From: an uncultured Methanospirillum sp.
GTDB lineage: Archaea; Halobacteriota; Methanomicrobia; Methanomicrobiales; Methanospirillaceae
Reading direction: 5' to 3'
Assembly (NCBI RefSeq): GCF_963668475.1
Contig: NZ_OY764544.1
Coordinates: forward strand, 3,657,986-3,721,985
DNA: 64,000 bases
Within the stretch, counting starts at the first letter, position 1. Each line of letters begins with the position of its first letter. The translations under genes and the position numbers were made by a program. The notes below the pieces were generated by a model. It searched no databases. It saw nothing but the letters and a program-made list of their open reading frames with translations, and was not told the DNA's origin. Positions 27,641 to 36,899 of the stretch are shown here, one piece after another.

Positions 27641-28483
27641 ATGTCATCCGAATTTATTGATTGGAATGTAACGTGGAATCATAAACGTGAATTATGCCAA
27701 TCAGCAAGAAATAACATAGGGAATCGGGAATATGGGAACTCACTGGAATGGGCACATGAATTTGTCCAATATTCTAAAGATAACCCTGATCGAATTGAAA
27801 AAATGTTATCAAGTCTTCCAATCACAAGCGCCACTAAAATACTGGATATCGGTTCAGGTCCTGGATCAATTACAATACCGGCAGCAAAGATTGCATCTCA
27901 TGTTACCGCTGTCGAACCAGCATCAGGAATGGCAACCGTCCTTCTTGAACGAGCCAGGACAGAGAATGTTGATAAAAAAATAACTGTAATTCAAAAAAAA
28001 TGGGAGGATATCGATCCTGATTCTGATCTTTTTCTCCAATATGACCTTGTTGTTGCTGCAAATTCTCTCGATATGAAGGATATCAGTGTTGCAATTGACA
28101 AAATGATCAGGGTCTGCTCCGGTGAAATTTGGTTATATTGGTTTGCAGGGCCTACAACAATAGAGATTCATTATAAAAAACTGTGGCCCCTATTATTTAA
28201 CCGCCCATTTCCTGAAGGACCAAAATCGGATATCATCTTTCAGGTTTTGTATAACAAAGGAATATATCCTGATATTTCATTTGAAAGAACTGAGTTAGTT
28301 CAATCCTATAATACGATAGATGAAGCTGTTGAAAAAATGAGGACAAAAATTGGTTGTAATCCCGATTATGATGATACAATTAAATGGTACTTATCTACTG
28401 TATTAATTCAGCAAAAGGGAGTATTTATCGATAAAACGGTTAACACGCGTGCAATTTTTAAGTGGAAAGTAAATTCCACATAG
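27641..28483 (+). CDS. Class I SAM-dependent methyltransferase, type B
   Basis: A 280-residue methyltransferase with motif I ILDIGSGPGSITIPAAK, loop VEPASGM, QKKWEDIDPDSD, LVVAANSLDM, WLYWFAGPTT and PKSDIIFQVLYNKGIYPDI. These blocks match the other type B proteins in this window. It stands alone between two leftward transporter operons, divergent from a permease gene and convergent with an exporter-fold gene, so it cannot be co-transcribed with either. The substrate is unknown. Confidence 0.87.
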   Translation: MSSEFIDWNVTWNHKRELCQSARNNIGNREYGNSLEWAHEFVQYSKDNPDRIEKMLSSLPITSATKILDIGSGPGSITIPAAKIASHVTAVEPASGMATVLLERARTENVDKKITVIQKKWEDIDPDSDLFLQYDLVVAANSLDMKDISVAIDKMIRVCSGEIWLYWFAGPTTIEIHYKKLWPLLFNRPFPEGPKSDIIFQVLYNKGIYPDISFERTELVQSYNTIDEAVEKMRTKIGCNPDYDDTIKWYLSTVLIQQKGVFIDKTVNTRAIFKWKVNST

Positions 28484-28574
28484 AATGTACGTTCAATTAG
28501 GTTCAAAAAAATCCTAGTTGATGAAGATAATCGTTGAATTTCTTCTGATAATGAGAAATAATGAGAATTTGGAG

Positions 28575-30305
28575 TTATATCTCCTGAGCAGATATTAACG
28601 ATGCATACACCCCGTTTTTATTAAGTAACTCCGTATGTGTTCCCCGTTCGACTATTCTCCCCTCCTTTAGCACGAGGATCTGGTCAGCGTGGATAATCGT
28701 ACTTAACCTGTGTGCAATAATCAGGACTGTTCTGCCGGAACTGAGCTCATGGAGTGCCTCCCGGATCTCAAGTTCAGTGCAGGTGTCAAGAGCAGATGTT
28801 GCTTCATCCATAATCAGGATCGGGGCATTTTTCAGCACTGCCCTGGCGATTGCAATCCTCTGCCGTTCTCCTCCTGAAAGTCGTACTCCACGTTCACCGA
28901 CGAGGGTGTCATACCCTTTTGGAAGTGATACAACAAACATATGGATTCGTGCGATCCGGGCAGCTTCAATAACCTCTTCATTGGTTGCATCCGCCCTTCC
29001 GAGCCGGATATTTTCAAGGATTGAGGTATTGAGCAGAAAAATATCCTGGGTTACCATCGCGACCATATCCCTGAGTAATGAGAAGGATAACTTCTGAATG
29101 TTGTATCCGCCAATTCGAACCTGACCGGTTTGTGGATCCCAGAATCTCATAATCAGATGAGAGATGGTGGTTTTCCCTGCACCAGTCATTCCAACAAGAG
29201 CAACAGTCTTCCCCTCCGGGACCGTAAACGAGATATCATGGAGTACTGGCGGTTCACTCTCACTGTATCGAAATGATACACTCTCAACTAAAATTGAGGG
29301 CTCAAGAGACTCTGGATCTTCAGGATGAAGAGACTCAATAACCGGAGGAGTAAGATCCATGAGATCATACAGACGCTTAGCTCCTGCAAAAGTCAGACTG
29401 AACTGCTTGGAAATATCTACGATATTTGCCATTGAACTGAACCCGACTGAGGTGAACAACACAATGATCGGAAGGCTTAGTGGATCAATCTCTCCTCTGG
29501 ATACGAGAATTGAAGAGACACCAAGCATCAGGATAACACCCCCGGAGAGGATCAGAATAAAACTTGAGGTGATAATACCGTTCTTTTTGACATATACACC
29601 GTACTCCTCCTGGTACTGATCGTTCAGTCCCATCACCTGATCAAACCGTGATGTTGATCGTGAAAATGCGAGAATCTCCCGGATCCCCTGCACACTATCG
29701 ATAAGGAACGCGTTAATAGAACCAAGCATCTCTCTCAGGTCTTCCCCACGCTTCTCATTGAGCAGGAGTGCCACTCTGGGAAGATTGACGATTAAGCAGG
29801 AAAGAATCAGGTACAGGGCAGCAGTCATCGGATGAATTGAAAGAAGTGAGAAGAAGACAAGAAGAGGAATGACTACTGCGGTAACCATCGGTGCAATGGT
29901 ATGAGCGAAGAATAACTCCAGAGTCTCGACGTTATTTCCTGCTACTGAAACGATATCTCCGGTACGTCGTTGCATCAGGGCTGCCGGAGCGAGCGGTTCG
30001 ATAGTCCGGTAAAACTGATCACGAAGATCTGCAAGCAACCGGTATGCACCGACATGGCAGAGATATGGACTGAGATATCCACAGATTCCCCGAAATACTG
30101 CCAACACTAGCATGAGAACTCCGATTGGAATTAATAATTGTGCAGGTTCTCCACTCCGTGCCATTCTGAGAAGATTCACACCGAGAAGTCCTATCCAAAG
30201 AGTAACGCCATATTTAAGAATCTCAGAAATAACCCCTGCTGATAGGATGGGCATCTGCGGTTTGAGAACCGAAAAAAGCCGGATATAAGCACGACTCTGA
30301 CTCAT
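28575..30305 (-). CDS. Exporter-fold ABC transporter half (TMD-NBD), second subunit of pair 2
   Basis: A 576-residue membrane/ATPase protein from the ATG at 30305 (MSQSRAYIRLF), which overlaps the upstream partner's stop by four bases. Walker A GMTGAGKTT, signature LSGGERQRIAIARAV, Walker B ILIMDEATSALD and H-loop IIAHRLST are intact. From LLNTSILENIRLGRADATNEEV onward (about residue 420) the protein is nearly identical to the 18089-19828 protein, while upstream of this it is only moderately similar. It works as a heterodimer with the 30302-32137 protein. Confidence 0.92.
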   Translation of the reverse strand: MSQSRAYIRLFSVLKPQMPILSAGVISEILKYGVTLWIGLLGVNLLRMARSGEPAQLLIPIGVLMLVLAVFRGICGYLSPYLCHVGAYRLLADLRDQFYRTIEPLAPAALMQRRTGDIVSVAGNNVETLELFFAHTIAPMVTAVVIPLLVFFSLLSIHPMTAALYLILSCLIVNLPRVALLLNEKRGEDLREMLGSINAFLIDSVQGIREILAFSRSTSRFDQVMGLNDQYQEEYGVYVKKNGIITSSFILILSGGVILMLGVSSILVSRGEIDPLSLPIIVLFTSVGFSSMANIVDISKQFSLTFAGAKRLYDLMDLTPPVIESLHPEDPESLEPSILVESVSFRYSESEPPVLHDISFTVPEGKTVALVGMTGAGKTTISHLIMRFWDPQTGQVRIGGYNIQKLSFSLLRDMVAMVTQDIFLLNTSILENIRLGRADATNEEVIEAARIARIHMFVVSLPKGYDTLVGERGVRLSGGERQRIAIARAVLKNAPILIMDEATSALDTCTELEIREALHELSSGRTVLIIAHRLSTIIHADQILVLKEGRIVERGTHTELLNKNGVYASLISAQEI

Positions 30306-32137
30306 ATAATCCCTCCCTGATCTCCTGAATATTCGGCTCCACCTGCACATTCCTGAGCCCGTACAAGAGCAGCATATCGACCATTTGCCTGCATGAGATC
30401 CTCATGAGTTCCTGACTCAACAATAGACCCAGAATCCATCACCAGGATACGTGAGGCGTCCCTGATCGTTGAGAGCCGGTGTGCAATCACGAGCACTGTT
30501 CTTCCTGAAAGAAGGTTTTTTAGAGCCATTCTGATATGTCGTTCACTCTCTGCATCCACGCTCGCCGTCGGCTCATCGAGAATAAGAATCGGTGCGCCTT
30601 TAAGGACTGCACGTGCGATGGCAATCCGTTGACGTTCTCCTCCAGATAACCTTAGGCCTCTCTCCCCGGTCATCGTTTCAAGACCTTCTGGAAGCGATTG
30701 GATAAATGAATCGAGCCGGGATATCGTAAGGGCTGTCTGTATCTCCTCATCAGTTGCATTTTGACAACCAAAGAGGAGATTGCTTCTGATTGTATCATAA
30801 AAGAGATACGTATCCTGCGATACCAATGAGAGTTGCTGTCTCAGGACCTCAAGTGGAATATCACGAATAGGAAGACCTGACACCTCGATACCTCCGCTGT
30901 CAGGATCGTAGTATCTGAAGAGCAGATCGACAACAGTACTCTTTCCTACTCCTGATGCACCGACCAACGCAACCATCTCACCTTCATGAATTGAAAAAGA
31001 ACAGTTCTTAAGGACCGGCCGTTCAGGTTCGTACCCAAACGAGACATTAGAGAATTGAATGGACTGTCTGAGCGGCGGTTTCACAGAAATCGGAGATTCA
31101 GGATCAGAGATTGATGGTTTCATCTCGATGAGGGATACAACAGCATTTATCGTAGTTTTTGCATTGACACTGTTGTGATAATACTGGCCGAGATGGATCA
31201 CATGCTCGTAAAAGACAGAACCAAGGAGAAGAACAAGCATAACCTGGTATGTTGTCATGGTCCCCTCACTCAGCCTGATACAGACATAGAGCAGGGCTGA
31301 TCCATATCCCAGATACGGGACCATATCAGCAGCAAAACTGACCAGTAATCCGATGCGAAGTCGCTCTACCCAAGTTCTGCTGAGTCGTTCAGCCCGTATC
31401 CTGATCTCTTTTGCTCGTGCCTTCTGCTGATTAAAGAGTTTCAGAGTTGGCAGTCCCTGCAGACTTTCAGAATAAAATGCACTCAGGCTTTTGTACTCGC
31501 GCCAGACGTCTCCCCGACGTGTCCGTCTCCCTTTATTGGAGAGCATGATCATGATCGGAACAAAGGGAACAAAGGCGAGGAGAATTAAGGCAGTAAGTGG
31601 ATCAACGAGGATTGCAAACCCTGCAAAAAGAACAGCAGGAACAAGAATGCAGAGAAGAATGTATGGGATATAATATGCTACGTACTGTTCGAGTTGTTCT
31701 GTTCCGTCCACAAATGTTGCAGCGATAGCTCCGGAATCGTTACGGTCTGTGTATCCGGGTCCGAGTTTAAGAATCTGGGCGTACATTCTGGATCTGATAG
31801 CCCGTTTCATCACACCGGCAGTCTCATGCGCAGATCGTTCACGCCAGACCTCAGCCACAATCCTGATAGCAAGCATACAGATCATTCCTCCGATTGAGGG
31901 GAGCATGGAGAGGGGCTCTTTTCCTTCGATTATCCCTGAAATAAATGAACTGACAAAGAAGAGAATGAGAATAGATGCTGCTGAACTGATAAGTGCAGCA
32001 ATAAAGGTTTTAGTTACCAGTCGGCCAAGACCCGGGATAAGACGAATGAGTCTGAGATCGATACAGAGCGAGATGATACGGTGGAGAAACGGGCCCTGTG
32101 TACCTGCTCCGGATTCAGGAACATCCTCGTGTGCCAT
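30302..32137 (-). CDS. Exporter-fold ABC transporter half (TMD-NBD), first subunit of pair 2
   Basis: A 611-residue membrane/ATPase protein, homologous over its length to the 19821-21644 protein. It has six membrane segments, then Walker A GASGVGKST, signature LSGGERQRIAIARAV, Walker B ILILDEPTASVDAES and H-loop IAHRLST. The start lies one base after the preceding ATPase stop, which ties it to the FecCD/ATPase genes of the same operon. Together the pair could import a metal complex, like YbtPQ or IrtAB, or export a chelator. Confidence 0.92.
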   Translation of the reverse strand: MAHEDVPESGAGTQGPFLHRIISLCIDLRLIRLIPGLGRLVTKTFIAALISSAASILILFFVSSFISGIIEGKEPLSMLPSIGGMICMLAIRIVAEVWRERSAHETAGVMKRAIRSRMYAQILKLGPGYTDRNDSGAIAATFVDGTEQLEQYVAYYIPYILLCILVPAVLFAGFAILVDPLTALILLAFVPFVPIMIMLSNKGRRTRRGDVWREYKSLSAFYSESLQGLPTLKLFNQQKARAKEIRIRAERLSRTWVERLRIGLLVSFAADMVPYLGYGSALLYVCIRLSEGTMTTYQVMLVLLLGSVFYEHVIHLGQYYHNSVNAKTTINAVVSLIEMKPSISDPESPISVKPPLRQSIQFSNVSFGYEPERPVLKNCSFSIHEGEMVALVGASGVGKSTVVDLLFRYYDPDSGGIEVSGLPIRDIPLEVLRQQLSLVSQDTYLFYDTIRSNLLFGCQNATDEEIQTALTISRLDSFIQSLPEGLETMTGERGLRLSGGERQRIAIARAVLKGAPILILDEPTASVDAESERHIRMALKNLLSGRTVLVIAHRLSTIRDASRILVMDSGSIVESGTHEDLMQANGRYAALVRAQECAGGAEYSGDQGGII

Positions 32138-32962
32138 TTAGGCAGGGATCTCCTTGAAACTCTGTTTTGTGTTAATGGATTCATATATGCCGGTCCTGAC
32201 AGGACGTATCGGAACAACATGGGGTTTGCCATGTACCGAGATCACCTCAGCCGTTACTCCATAAACCTCTTCGATCATGCCAGGAGTATACAGCTCTTCG
32301 GCTCTTCCTGCAGAGAAGATCTTTCCGCCCCGCAGCATCACCATCGAGTCTGTGTATCGAGCTCCAAGGTTGAGGTCATGAAGTGCAATAATAGCAGACA
32401 TCTGCCTTTCTTTGACGAGATCGTTTACAATCTCAAGAACCTCAAGTTGGTGTCTGATATCAAGGGCAGAGGTAGGTTCATCTAACAGAAGAACTTCCGG
32501 CTCCTGGCAGATTGCCCGTGCCAGAAGAACCATCTGTTTCTGACCCCCTGAAAGGCATGCAAAGTCACGCATAGCCATATCTCCGATCCCAAGTCGCTCG
32601 AGAGTATCTGAAACCTTGTCAATATCCTCATCACTAATTCTCCAGGCTGAATGTGGCCTTCTGCCCATCAGAACAGTTTCAAAAACCGTTGAGTCCATTG
32701 CACTTGTTCCCTGCTGGGGGACAAGACCAATTGTTCTTGCACGTTCGACCTGGTCCATCTTTAAGACCTCTTTTCCATCGAGCAGGATCGAGCCTTTGGG
32801 CTTCAGAATTGTATCAATACATTTGATGAGTGTACTCTTTCCTGATCCATTCGGTCCGATAAGCCCGGTCATCTCGCCAGGTCCGATGCTAAAGGTTACA
32901 TTATGCAATATGTCAGCCCCAGGATAACTGAAGCAGACCTTGTTGAGATCCACGTTTACCAT
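32138..32962 (-). CDS. FecE/BtuD-type metal-chelate ABC ATPase
   Basis: A 274-residue ATPase. I use the ATG at 32962 (MVNVDLNKVCF), which has GAGGAAAG upstream and overlaps the permease stop by seven bases; the longer open frame to 33199 lies in the permease gene. Walker A GPNGSGKST, signature LSGGQKQMVLLARAI and Walker B VLLLDEPTSALDIRHQ are present. The C-terminal VYGVTAEVISVHGKPHVVPIRP segment is the usual BtuD/FecE tail. It powers the FecCD permease encoded upstream. Confidence 0.9.
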   Translation of the reverse strand: MVNVDLNKVCFSYPGADILHNVTFSIGPGEMTGLIGPNGSGKSTLIKCIDTILKPKGSILLDGKEVLKMDQVERARTIGLVPQQGTSAMDSTVFETVLMGRRPHSAWRISDEDIDKVSDTLERLGIGDMAMRDFACLSGGQKQMVLLARAICQEPEVLLLDEPTSALDIRHQLEVLEIVNDLVKERQMSAIIALHDLNLGARYTDSMVMLRGGKIFSAGRAEELYTPGMIEEVYGVTAEVISVHGKPHVVPIRPVRTGIYESINTKQSFKEIPA

Positions 32963-34044
32963 AATTCTTTCCTCTTTCGCATGAACAGGTACATAAAAAA
33001 GGGAACTCCGACAAAAGCGGTCATAATTCCCACCGGAAGAATCATCGGGGCAAGAATTGTTCTTGCTACGGTGTCTGCACCAAGAAGTAGGATTCCTCCA
33101 ACGAGAGCAGAGCCGGGTATCACATACCGGTTGTCTCCACCAATGATCATCCTGGTGATATGAGGAGAGACCAGCCCGACGAACCCGATGATTCCACAAA
33201 AAGCGGTAACTGATGCTGTAAGAAGGGCTCCGAAGACCAGTGTTCTCATCCTGACCCGCTCAACATTTACGCCGAGGCTGTGAGCAGTCTCATCCCCGGC
33301 TCCGATGATGGTGATATCTGAAGCTTTCAGAACAAGATACGGAATTGAGACAGCAGCAATGAGAAAGACGATTCCGACTGTCTCCCAACTAGCGACAGAG
33401 ACGCTTCCCATCATCCAGAAGACAACCGCCTGAACCTGTTCTGCTGTTCCAAGATACTGAGTAAAGGAAGTGACTGCATCAAGCAGGAACATGATAGCGA
33501 TACCAGCGAGAATAATTGACTCGGGCGTCATCCCCTTGCTCTTGGCAATTGTGTAAATGACCATCGTTGCTGCAAAGGCACTGATGAATGCGTTGAAGAC
33601 CACGCTATACGAGCCAAAAAACTTCAGACCGCCGATAATTGCAAGCGACGCACCCATCGCAGCTGCGGAAGAGATCCCAAGAGTGAAGGGTTCAGCCAGT
33701 GGGTTGCGGAGCACTCCCTGCATGATGGCGCCGGCTACCCCAAGACTGGCACCTGATACTATGGCCATTGCAATTCTTGGAAGACGTATCTCCCAGATGA
33801 TCGTGCTTGCAACTGATTCTGGTAGGCCAAGGCTTGGGAAGATTCCTGCAAGGATGGTGGTGTACACCTCGGTCAATGTGAGATCATATGAACCAAATGA
33901 AGCCGCAATGCCCACAAGAAGAACAATTCCTATGGATATGCCACATAGAAATAGAATCTTTCGAGAGTGATAGTGCTGATATGCAGCCTGAATTCCATTT
34001 TTTTCGATAATTCCTGGAGAATGTTCGTTTTTGTGTAGACCCAT
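32956..34044 (-). CDS. FecCD-family metal-chelate permease
   Basis: A permease of about 362 residues. Conserved blocks are IRLPRIAMAIVSGASLGVAGA, LRNPLAEPFTLGISSAAAMGA, GDETAHSLGVNVERVRM and IGFVGLVSPHITRMIIGGDNR. The ATG at 34044 (MGLHKNEH) follows a GGAGGT site by 12 bases; a GTG at 34071 is the other candidate. It begins the leftward operon permease, ATPase, exporter-fold pair, and is divergent from the dockerin-like binding protein at 34201 that most likely feeds it. Confidence 0.9.
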   Translation of the reverse strand: MGLHKNEHSPGIIEKNGIQAAYQHYHSRKILFLCGISIGIVLLVGIAASFGSYDLTLTEVYTTILAGIFPSLGLPESVASTIIWEIRLPRIAMAIVSGASLGVAGAIMQGVLRNPLAEPFTLGISSAAAMGASLAIIGGLKFFGSYSVVFNAFISAFAATMVIYTIAKSKGMTPESIILAGIAIMFLLDAVTSFTQYLGTAEQVQAVVFWMMGSVSVASWETVGIVFLIAAVSIPYLVLKASDITIIGAGDETAHSLGVNVERVRMRTLVFGALLTASVTAFCGIIGFVGLVSPHITRMIIGGDNRYVIPGSALVGGILLLGADTVARTILAPMILPVGIMTAFVGVPFFMYLFMRKRKELW

Positions 34045-34120
34045 TAGACTCACATAACCTCCGGCGGTCACTATCCCCCGGATAACGATAATCCAGTATG
34101 AGTATGTTCCTATATGTTAT

Positions 34121-34139
34121 TACAATTTTTAAATTCGTA
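34121..34139. promoter_or_regulatory. Candidate operator, TAC-N13-GTA dyad
   Basis: TTATTAC, 13 bases, GTAAAAT, placed between the divergent permease (34044) and binding-protein (34201) genes. It is well placed to control both sides of this import system. Confidence 0.5.
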
Positions 34140-34200
34140 AAATCACATATGTTCATAATGATCAAAATTACAACGATTATCTGCAACGTGGTGGATTAGT

Positions 34201-35481
34201 ATGAAAGGATATTCGATCTTATGTGGGGCCATCATTGCATTGTTGGCACTATGTTGCTTAAGTGCGAGTGCATCTGCATCTGGAATGGATTTTACCCTGT
34301 ACATCTACGGGAATGCAAACGGAGATATGAACATCGATCAACAGGATGTTGATCTGATCGAACAGATTGCAGCAGGAAAAGTAGAACAGACCAAGTTATC
34401 TGATGCCAATCATGATGGAAAGACCGACAGCAAGGATGTCGATCAGGTAAAAGCCATCATTGATGGAACAGCAAAGGAGATGACGGTTCAAGATGCCTTT
34501 AGCAATGCTGTGACAGTAAAAACACCCGTTGAACGGCTGATCACTCTTGACCGGATGATAGCAGAGAATGCCCAGGTTATCGGTGTTGGAGAGAAGATCG
34601 TAGGTATCGATAAAAACACGGTTAATCGTGGAGTTATTCTTCCCGAGATTAGCAAGGTAAAGAACCTTGGTGCAGCTGAAGAGCCTGATATCGAAGCAAT
34701 GGTTGCATTAAAACCCGATCTCGTGGTTAACAACCAGTACTTTGATGAAGAAGTGATGAAAAAGTTGCAATCCGCAGGCCTGACTCCACTTGCAATGATT
34801 TATCATGGAGATATCCAGAACAGCCTCGGCTACTCCAAAATGCTGGGATATCTTACCGGTTCAAAGGATACGGCAAACGAGTACGTAGACTGGATGGGCG
34901 GAACCCTTGGAGGTATCCATGACAAACTCTCTGACCTGTCACAGGATGAGAAGACAAAGGTGATCTATCTGTACCCAAGAAAGAACGGGGCTCTTGGTAG
35001 CGGTGGAAATGACTGTCCAACGATCAAGACCCTACAGTTCCTCGGTGCTGATACCATGACCGAAGACACGAAGGATACCAAAGGAAAAGTCATGGATACT
35101 GCGTCCTACTTTGAGATAGATCCTGAAGTTGTCATCAAGAAGAACCCACAGGCAATTGTGATGGAAGACTTTGATGAAGCTCTTGGGTATGGATATACCG
35201 ATAAGGCAGCAGCACAGGCAGAACTTGAACGTGTCGAGTCACGAGCAGGGTTTAATAAAGTTGATGCAGTCAAGAATAACAAGGTCTATCTCCTTGATGT
35301 TAACATCGTCTCACACAGCAACTGTCTTGGTGCGTTGTACATGGCCAAAGCATTGTATCCTGACAAACTGACTGATGTAGATCCCTATACGATTCATCAG
35401 GAGTATGTCACCCGGTTCCTTAAACTGCCAAACCTTGATGTCAAGAAAGATGGGATATTTATTTATCCTGATATCTCCTGA
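34201..35481 (+). CDS. Dockerin-like domain fused to metal-chelate binding protein (PF01497 family)
   Basis: A 426-residue exported protein. After a signal peptide (about 1-27) come two EF-hand-like calcium loops of the dockerin type: N38-x-N40-x-D42-x-N44-x-D46-x2-D49 and D68-x-N70-x-D72-x3-D76-x2-D79, each followed by a short helix. The binding domain begins at about residue 95 with VQDAFSNAVTVKTPVERLITLD and ends with HQEYVTRFLKLPNLDVKKDG. A paralogue with the same layout is at 47266-48537. The N-terminal module may anchor the protein in the cell envelope or simply bind calcium. It presumably feeds the divergent 34044 permease. Confidence 0.88.
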   Translation: MKGYSILCGAIIALLALCCLSASASASGMDFTLYIYGNANGDMNIDQQDVDLIEQIAAGKVEQTKLSDANHDGKTDSKDVDQVKAIIDGTAKEMTVQDAFSNAVTVKTPVERLITLDRMIAENAQVIGVGEKIVGIDKNTVNRGVILPEISKVKNLGAAEEPDIEAMVALKPDLVVNNQYFDEEVMKKLQSAGLTPLAMIYHGDIQNSLGYSKMLGYLTGSKDTANEYVDWMGGTLGGIHDKLSDLSQDEKTKVIYLYPRKNGALGSGGNDCPTIKTLQFLGADTMTEDTKDTKGKVMDTASYFEIDPEVVIKKNPQAIVMEDFDEALGYGYTDKAAAQAELERVESRAGFNKVDAVKNNKVYLLDVNIVSHSNCLGALYMAKALYPDKLTDVDPYTIHQEYVTRFLKLPNLDVKKDGIFIYPDIS

Positions 35482-36011
35482 TATCAGAGATAATCAACTC
35501 TTTTTCTAAGTAATCAATAAGATAACTGTTCCTGTTGTATGGATGTGATATTCACACCCGCAAAAATTCAGGATACTATAATACCATCAGGTCTCGACTC
35601 ATTCCCGAATTATGAGATATATCAGAAGAAACTGTGAGTAACAAGGGCGACCATTTTGAAACTTTTCGATATCCAATCAATTTTTTTGGAGATGAAATGT
35701 TCTTTCTGCAATCTCCTCATTTCGTAAGGATGATTATGCGCTGATATTTGATTTTACCAACTCAAGTCGGGTTCAAAGAGAAAGTCGAGAGATTCCGTTA
35801 ACGTGTTATCAGATCCCCTTTAAAAATATTAACCAAAAATCAATGGACCATCTCAAGAATGATCTCAACGTAATTGTATCATATTCTCATTCGGATTCCT
35901 ATTGGGAAAAAATGATATTTTAGTTTAAAAACTTTGGTGAAAAATTATGGTTTAGGTTTTGCCCTGGCAGTTTATGATTTCTAATGCATCTCAACGGATA
36001 TCCATAATCAT
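35482..36011. other. 530-base intergenic region without a gene
   Basis: No credible reading frame or RNA is seen between the binding-protein gene and the end of the leftward importer operon. A CTGATATC/GATATCAG inverted pair at the left may help end transcription, and TGTGA-TAT-TCACA (35544-35556) is a perfect short dyad of unknown meaning. The sequence may be decayed coding DNA, but I cannot name a source. Confidence 0.6.
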
Positions 36012-36899
36012 TTAATTTAGGAGAAAATGTCCATTGGAGACTTCTTTAAATTCCCCTTCCCCGGTAAACGTTGAGGTATCATACTCAAGGATCTTTTTCG
36101 TCCTTTCGTAACGTGGGTCCGGGGTCGGTACAGAAGAGATCAATGACTTTGTGTAAGGGTGCAACGGATTTGCGAAGAACTCCTCAGTATCGGCCATCTC
36201 CACGATTTTTCCTTTCAGCATGACTGCAATGCGATCACTGATGTACCTGACAATTGAGAGGTCATGAGCAATAAAAAGAAAGGAGAAACGGTGCTTTTTC
36301 TGAAGTTCCTGAAAGAGAGTAACAATCTGTGCCTGAATTGAAATATCAAGAGACCCGATTGGTTCATCAGCGATAATGAGATCCGGATAAATTGCAATAC
36401 TCCTGGCGATTGCAACCCGCTGCCGCTGTCCTCCAGAAAGTTCACCCGGGTATTTATCGCGATATCTTTCAGAAAGACCGACCAGGTAGAGGTTGTCGTT
36501 GATGATTCTGTCCAGTTCTTCTTTATTTTTACAGATATGGTTAATCTCCAGTGGTTCACCAATGATCTGTGCAACTGTCATATGAGGGTTCAGTGAAGCA
36601 GCCGAGTCCTGAAAGATAATCTGAATATTCTTCTGCACATCCGCTTTGTTGAGGTGAGAAACGGCCTTATTGGAAATATCATTTCCTTTAAAGAGTATCT
36701 TTCCGGATGTGATGCAGTTGACACCGATAACTGATCTGGCAACCGTTGATTTCCCAGAACCGGTTTCACCAACCAGACCGAAGACTTCCCCATGGCCAAT
36801 TGTGAACGTGATGCCGGATACCGCTTTAACGGTAAAATTTCTGTTGATATGAAAGTTCTGCACCAGATTACAAACTTCAAGAACCGGTTTTTCTGTCAT
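36012..36899 (-). CDS. Nickel/oligopeptide ABC importer, second ATP-binding subunit (DppF/NikE-like)
   Basis: A 295-residue ATPase. Walker A GETGSGKST, signature LSGGQRQRVAIARSI and Walker B LIIADEPIGSLDISIQ are intact, with IVEMADTEEFFANPLHPYTKSL as the typical post-Walker segment. It lacks a full oligo_HPY tail. Its start overlaps the upstream ATPase stop by four bases. It is the last gene of the second nickel/peptide importer operon, read leftward from 45880. Confidence 0.92.
   Translation of the reverse strand: MTEKPVLEVCNLVQNFHINRNFTVKAVSGITFTIGHGEVFGLVGETGSGKSTVARSVIGVNCITSGKILFKGNDISNKAVSHLNKADVQKNIQIIFQDSAASLNPHMTVAQIIGEPLEINHICKNKEELDRIINDNLYLVGLSERYRDKYPGELSGGQRQRVAIARSIAIYPDLIIADEPIGSLDISIQAQIVTLFQELQKKHRFSFLFIAHDLSIVRYISDRIAVMLKGKIVEMADTEEFFANPLHPYTKSLISSVPTPDPRYERTKKILEYDTSTFTGEGEFKEVSNGHFLLN

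Noticed and set aside
32963..33199. An N-terminal extension of the ATPase at 32138
   Set aside because: The extra residues are read out of frame from the permease gene and are unlike ABC proteins.
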